The translations under genes and the position numbers were made by a program. The notes under the pieces are model-generated. The model was not told the DNA's origin and ran no database searches. It saw only the letters and a list, made by a program, of their open reading frames with translations. Shown here in pieces: positions 62,853 to 64,000 of a stretch of DNA of 64,000 nt (its first letter is position 1; the number at the start of each line of letters is the position of its first letter). Origin of the DNA: Amycolatopsis pretoriensis (GTDB lineage: Bacteria > Actinomycetota > Actinomycetes > Mycobacteriales > Pseudonocardiaceae); contig NZ_FNUJ01000001.1 of NCBI RefSeq assembly GCF_900107925.1, positions 744,001-808,000 on the forward strand, in the 5' to 3' direction.

Positions 62853-63674
62853 ATGACCGAGGACGACGCGGGTCCCAGAGGTTCCCTCCCCACGCGGCGC
62901 CGGGGCACCCTCGGCGTGATCGCCACCGGGACCGCCGCGTCCGGGCCCGTCCTGAACGGTCTGCGCGCCGCCGCGCGCGAGCACGGGTACGCCCTCGTCG
63001 TCTTCGGCGTCCCGGGCCGCGGTCGGTCCGCGGTGCCGGCCGCGGTGGCCGGCCTGCTGCTGCAGGGCGTGTCGGGCATCGTGGTGCTCGACCCGCACCT
63101 GGTCGCCGAACTGCCCCCGGTCGCCGGTGTCCCGCTGATCCCGGCCGCGTCGGCCGACCAGTACGAAGGCGCCCGGCGGGCCACCGAGCACCTGCTCGAG
63201 CTCGGCCACCCGACGGTGTGGCACCTGGGCGGCCCCGAAGACGGCCCGATCGCCCGCGCCCGCGAGCGGGGCTGGCGCGAAACCCTCGAGCACCACGGCG
63301 CGGACGTCCCCCCGGTGGTCCGCGGCGACTGGTCCGCCCGGTCCGGCTACCGAGCCGGTCAGTCGCTGGCGGTCGAGCCGGGGGTGGGCGCGGTGTTCTC
63401 GGCCAACGACCACATGGCACTGGGCCTGCTGTCGGCGTTCCGGGAAACGGGAATGCGAGTCCCCCGCGACGCCCACGTGGTCGGCTTCGACGACGTCCCC
63501 GAGGCGGCGTACTTCGAACCCCCGCTGACGACGGTCCGCCAGGACTTCGAGGCGGCGGGCCGCCAGACGCTGGCAGCGCTCGCGGCCCGCATCGACGGCG
63601 TCCCGGCGCCTCGTGAGTCGGTGGAGGTCGAACTGGTGGTGCGGGAGAGCAGCCGCTGCCTGCGCGCGGGTTAG
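62853..63674 (+). CDS. LacI-family ligand-binding protein without DNA-binding domain
   Basis: This 273-residue cytoplasmic protein (no signal peptide) is a clear paralog of LacI regulators 1 and 2. It shares GARRATEHLLELGHPTVWHL, RERGWRETLEHHGADVP, GVGAVFSANDHMALGLLSAF and GFDDVPEAAYFEPPLTTVRQ. It begins directly with the first strand of the ligand domain (RRGTLGVIATG). The 55-60-residue helix-turn-helix and hinge are absent, and no such sequence is found upstream in any frame. ATG at 62853 or GTG at 62832 may start it; neither has a good ribosome site. It keeps the dimer-forming C-terminal subdomain, so it may sequester sugar or form inactive heterodimers with the full-length repressors. It could also be a decaying remnant, although the frame is intact. 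Confidence 0.8.
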   Translation: MTEDDAGPRGSLPTRRRGTLGVIATGTAASGPVLNGLRAAAREHGYALVVFGVPGRGRSAVPAAVAGLLLQGVSGIVVLDPHLVAELPPVAGVPLIPAASADQYEGARRATEHLLELGHPTVWHLGGPEDGPIARARERGWRETLEHHGADVPPVVRGDWSARSGYRAGQSLAVEPGVGAVFSANDHMALGLLSAFRETGMRVPRDAHVVGFDDVPEAAYFEPPLTTVRQDFEAAGRQTLAALAARIDGVPAPRESVEVELVVRESSRCLRAG

Positions 63675-63751
63675 GACCGCGCGGGCCGGTCGCGCCGCCA
63701 CCGCCTCCGCGCGTTCGAGACACGACGGGGGCGGCGGCTTTCCGGCGCCGG

Positions 63752-64000
63752 CTAGAGCGTGAGGCGGTCGCCGAGTTCGCGGATGTGGGTGGTCGTCCCG
63801 CAGTCGAGGTCGAGCTGGCGGCGGCGTTCCGCGACGAACGCGCGCCCGAGGCCCGTGCGGTCCGAAGTGGACATCGTGCGGCGCAGGTCGTTCAGCAGCC
63901 CGCGTTCCTCGCCACGCACGTGCGCGTCGATCACGTTCTCCAAGCGCAGCAACGCTTTCTCGAAATCCTCCGCTTCGAGAACCGCGAGAAGCTCGTCGGC
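63752..64000 (-). CDS. Hemerythrin-like (HHE domain) protein, 3' part only
   Basis: The last 82 codons of a gene that enters from beyond the right edge. The visible helices include LENVIDAHVRGEERGLLNDL, with the H-x3-E pattern of HHE cation-binding proteins that hold a di-iron site. The start and other ligands are outside the window. It is convergent with the truncated LacI gene, 77 bp away. Confidence 0.6.
   Translation of the reverse strand, partial: ADELLAVLEAEDFEKALLRLENVIDAHVRGEERGLLNDLRRTMSTSDRTGLGRAFVAERRRQLDLDCGTTTHIRELGDRLTL

Overview
The window is very GC-rich actinobacterial chromosome. Frequent GTG starts, four-base ATGA/GTGA gene overlaps, leaderless-looking starts, DasR-type palindromes and a large secreted carbohydrate-active repertoire point to a filamentous soil saprophyte, most likely Pseudonocardiales and Amycolatopsis-like. 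The genus is an inference. No rRNA, tRNA, CRISPR array, phage or transposase gene was seen.

Layout. 1-3.2 kb: a TetR-type repressor (cut by the window edge) divergent from a quinate/shikimate catabolic pair (NAD-type dehydrogenase, then a 3-dehydroshikimate dehydratase fused to an HPPD-like domain). 3.4-8.1 kb: a DasABC-like chitobiose importer and a GH3 N-acetylglucosaminidase behind two DasR-like palindromes. 8.2-12.4 kb: a secreted SH3 protein, an ArsR-type regulator divergent from an MFS exporter with four evenly phased boxes between them, and the first of two secreted DUF1996 proteins. 13-17.5 kb: a class III CoA-transferase and an HMG-CoA-lyase-like enzyme divergent from an IclR regulator and an MFS importer, probably a catabolic unit for a branched dicarboxylate. 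17.8-21.9 kb: a SigD/ShbA-like sigma factor, an FMN-binding protein, and a DevS/DevR-like two-component pair. 22-27.4 kb: a ferredoxin-reductase-like flavoprotein with GTP cyclohydrolase I, divergent from a SufR-like regulator; a TauE-type permease; an ECF sigma factor with its membrane partner.

27.5-43 kb is a secretome region: LacI regulator 1, a 1361-residue GH35 beta-galactosidase, a CBM2/beta-helix protein, a Tat-exported phospholipase C, a four-cysteine mini-protein, a GH16 glucanase and a D,D-carboxypeptidase. 43-60.4 kb is one long L-arabinose unit: LacI regulator 2, a YtfQRT/YjfF-type furanose importer, a three-LamG GH51 arabinofuranosidase, araB, araD, araA, then a ChvE/GguAB-type importer, closed by a strong terminator. 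60.4-64 kb: a GH12 glucanase, the second DUF1996 protein, a third LacI paralog that has lost its DNA-binding domain, and the 3' end of a hemerythrin-like gene.

How it fits together: the cell secretes enzymes against plant galactan, arabinan and beta-glucan, and against chitin oligomers, and takes up the products by dedicated ABC importers. Two full-length LacI paralogs with nearly identical helix-turn-helix regions face operators of one type (TGTTAnCGnTAACA) in front of the GH35 gene, the regulator-2 gene and the arabinose operon. The truncated third paralog starts on a related palindrome. This network, the duplicated DUF1996 genes with a shared motif 170-171 bp upstream, and the GTP-cyclohydrolase/reductase unit are the most unusual parts. 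Several different long inverted repeats mark gene ends.
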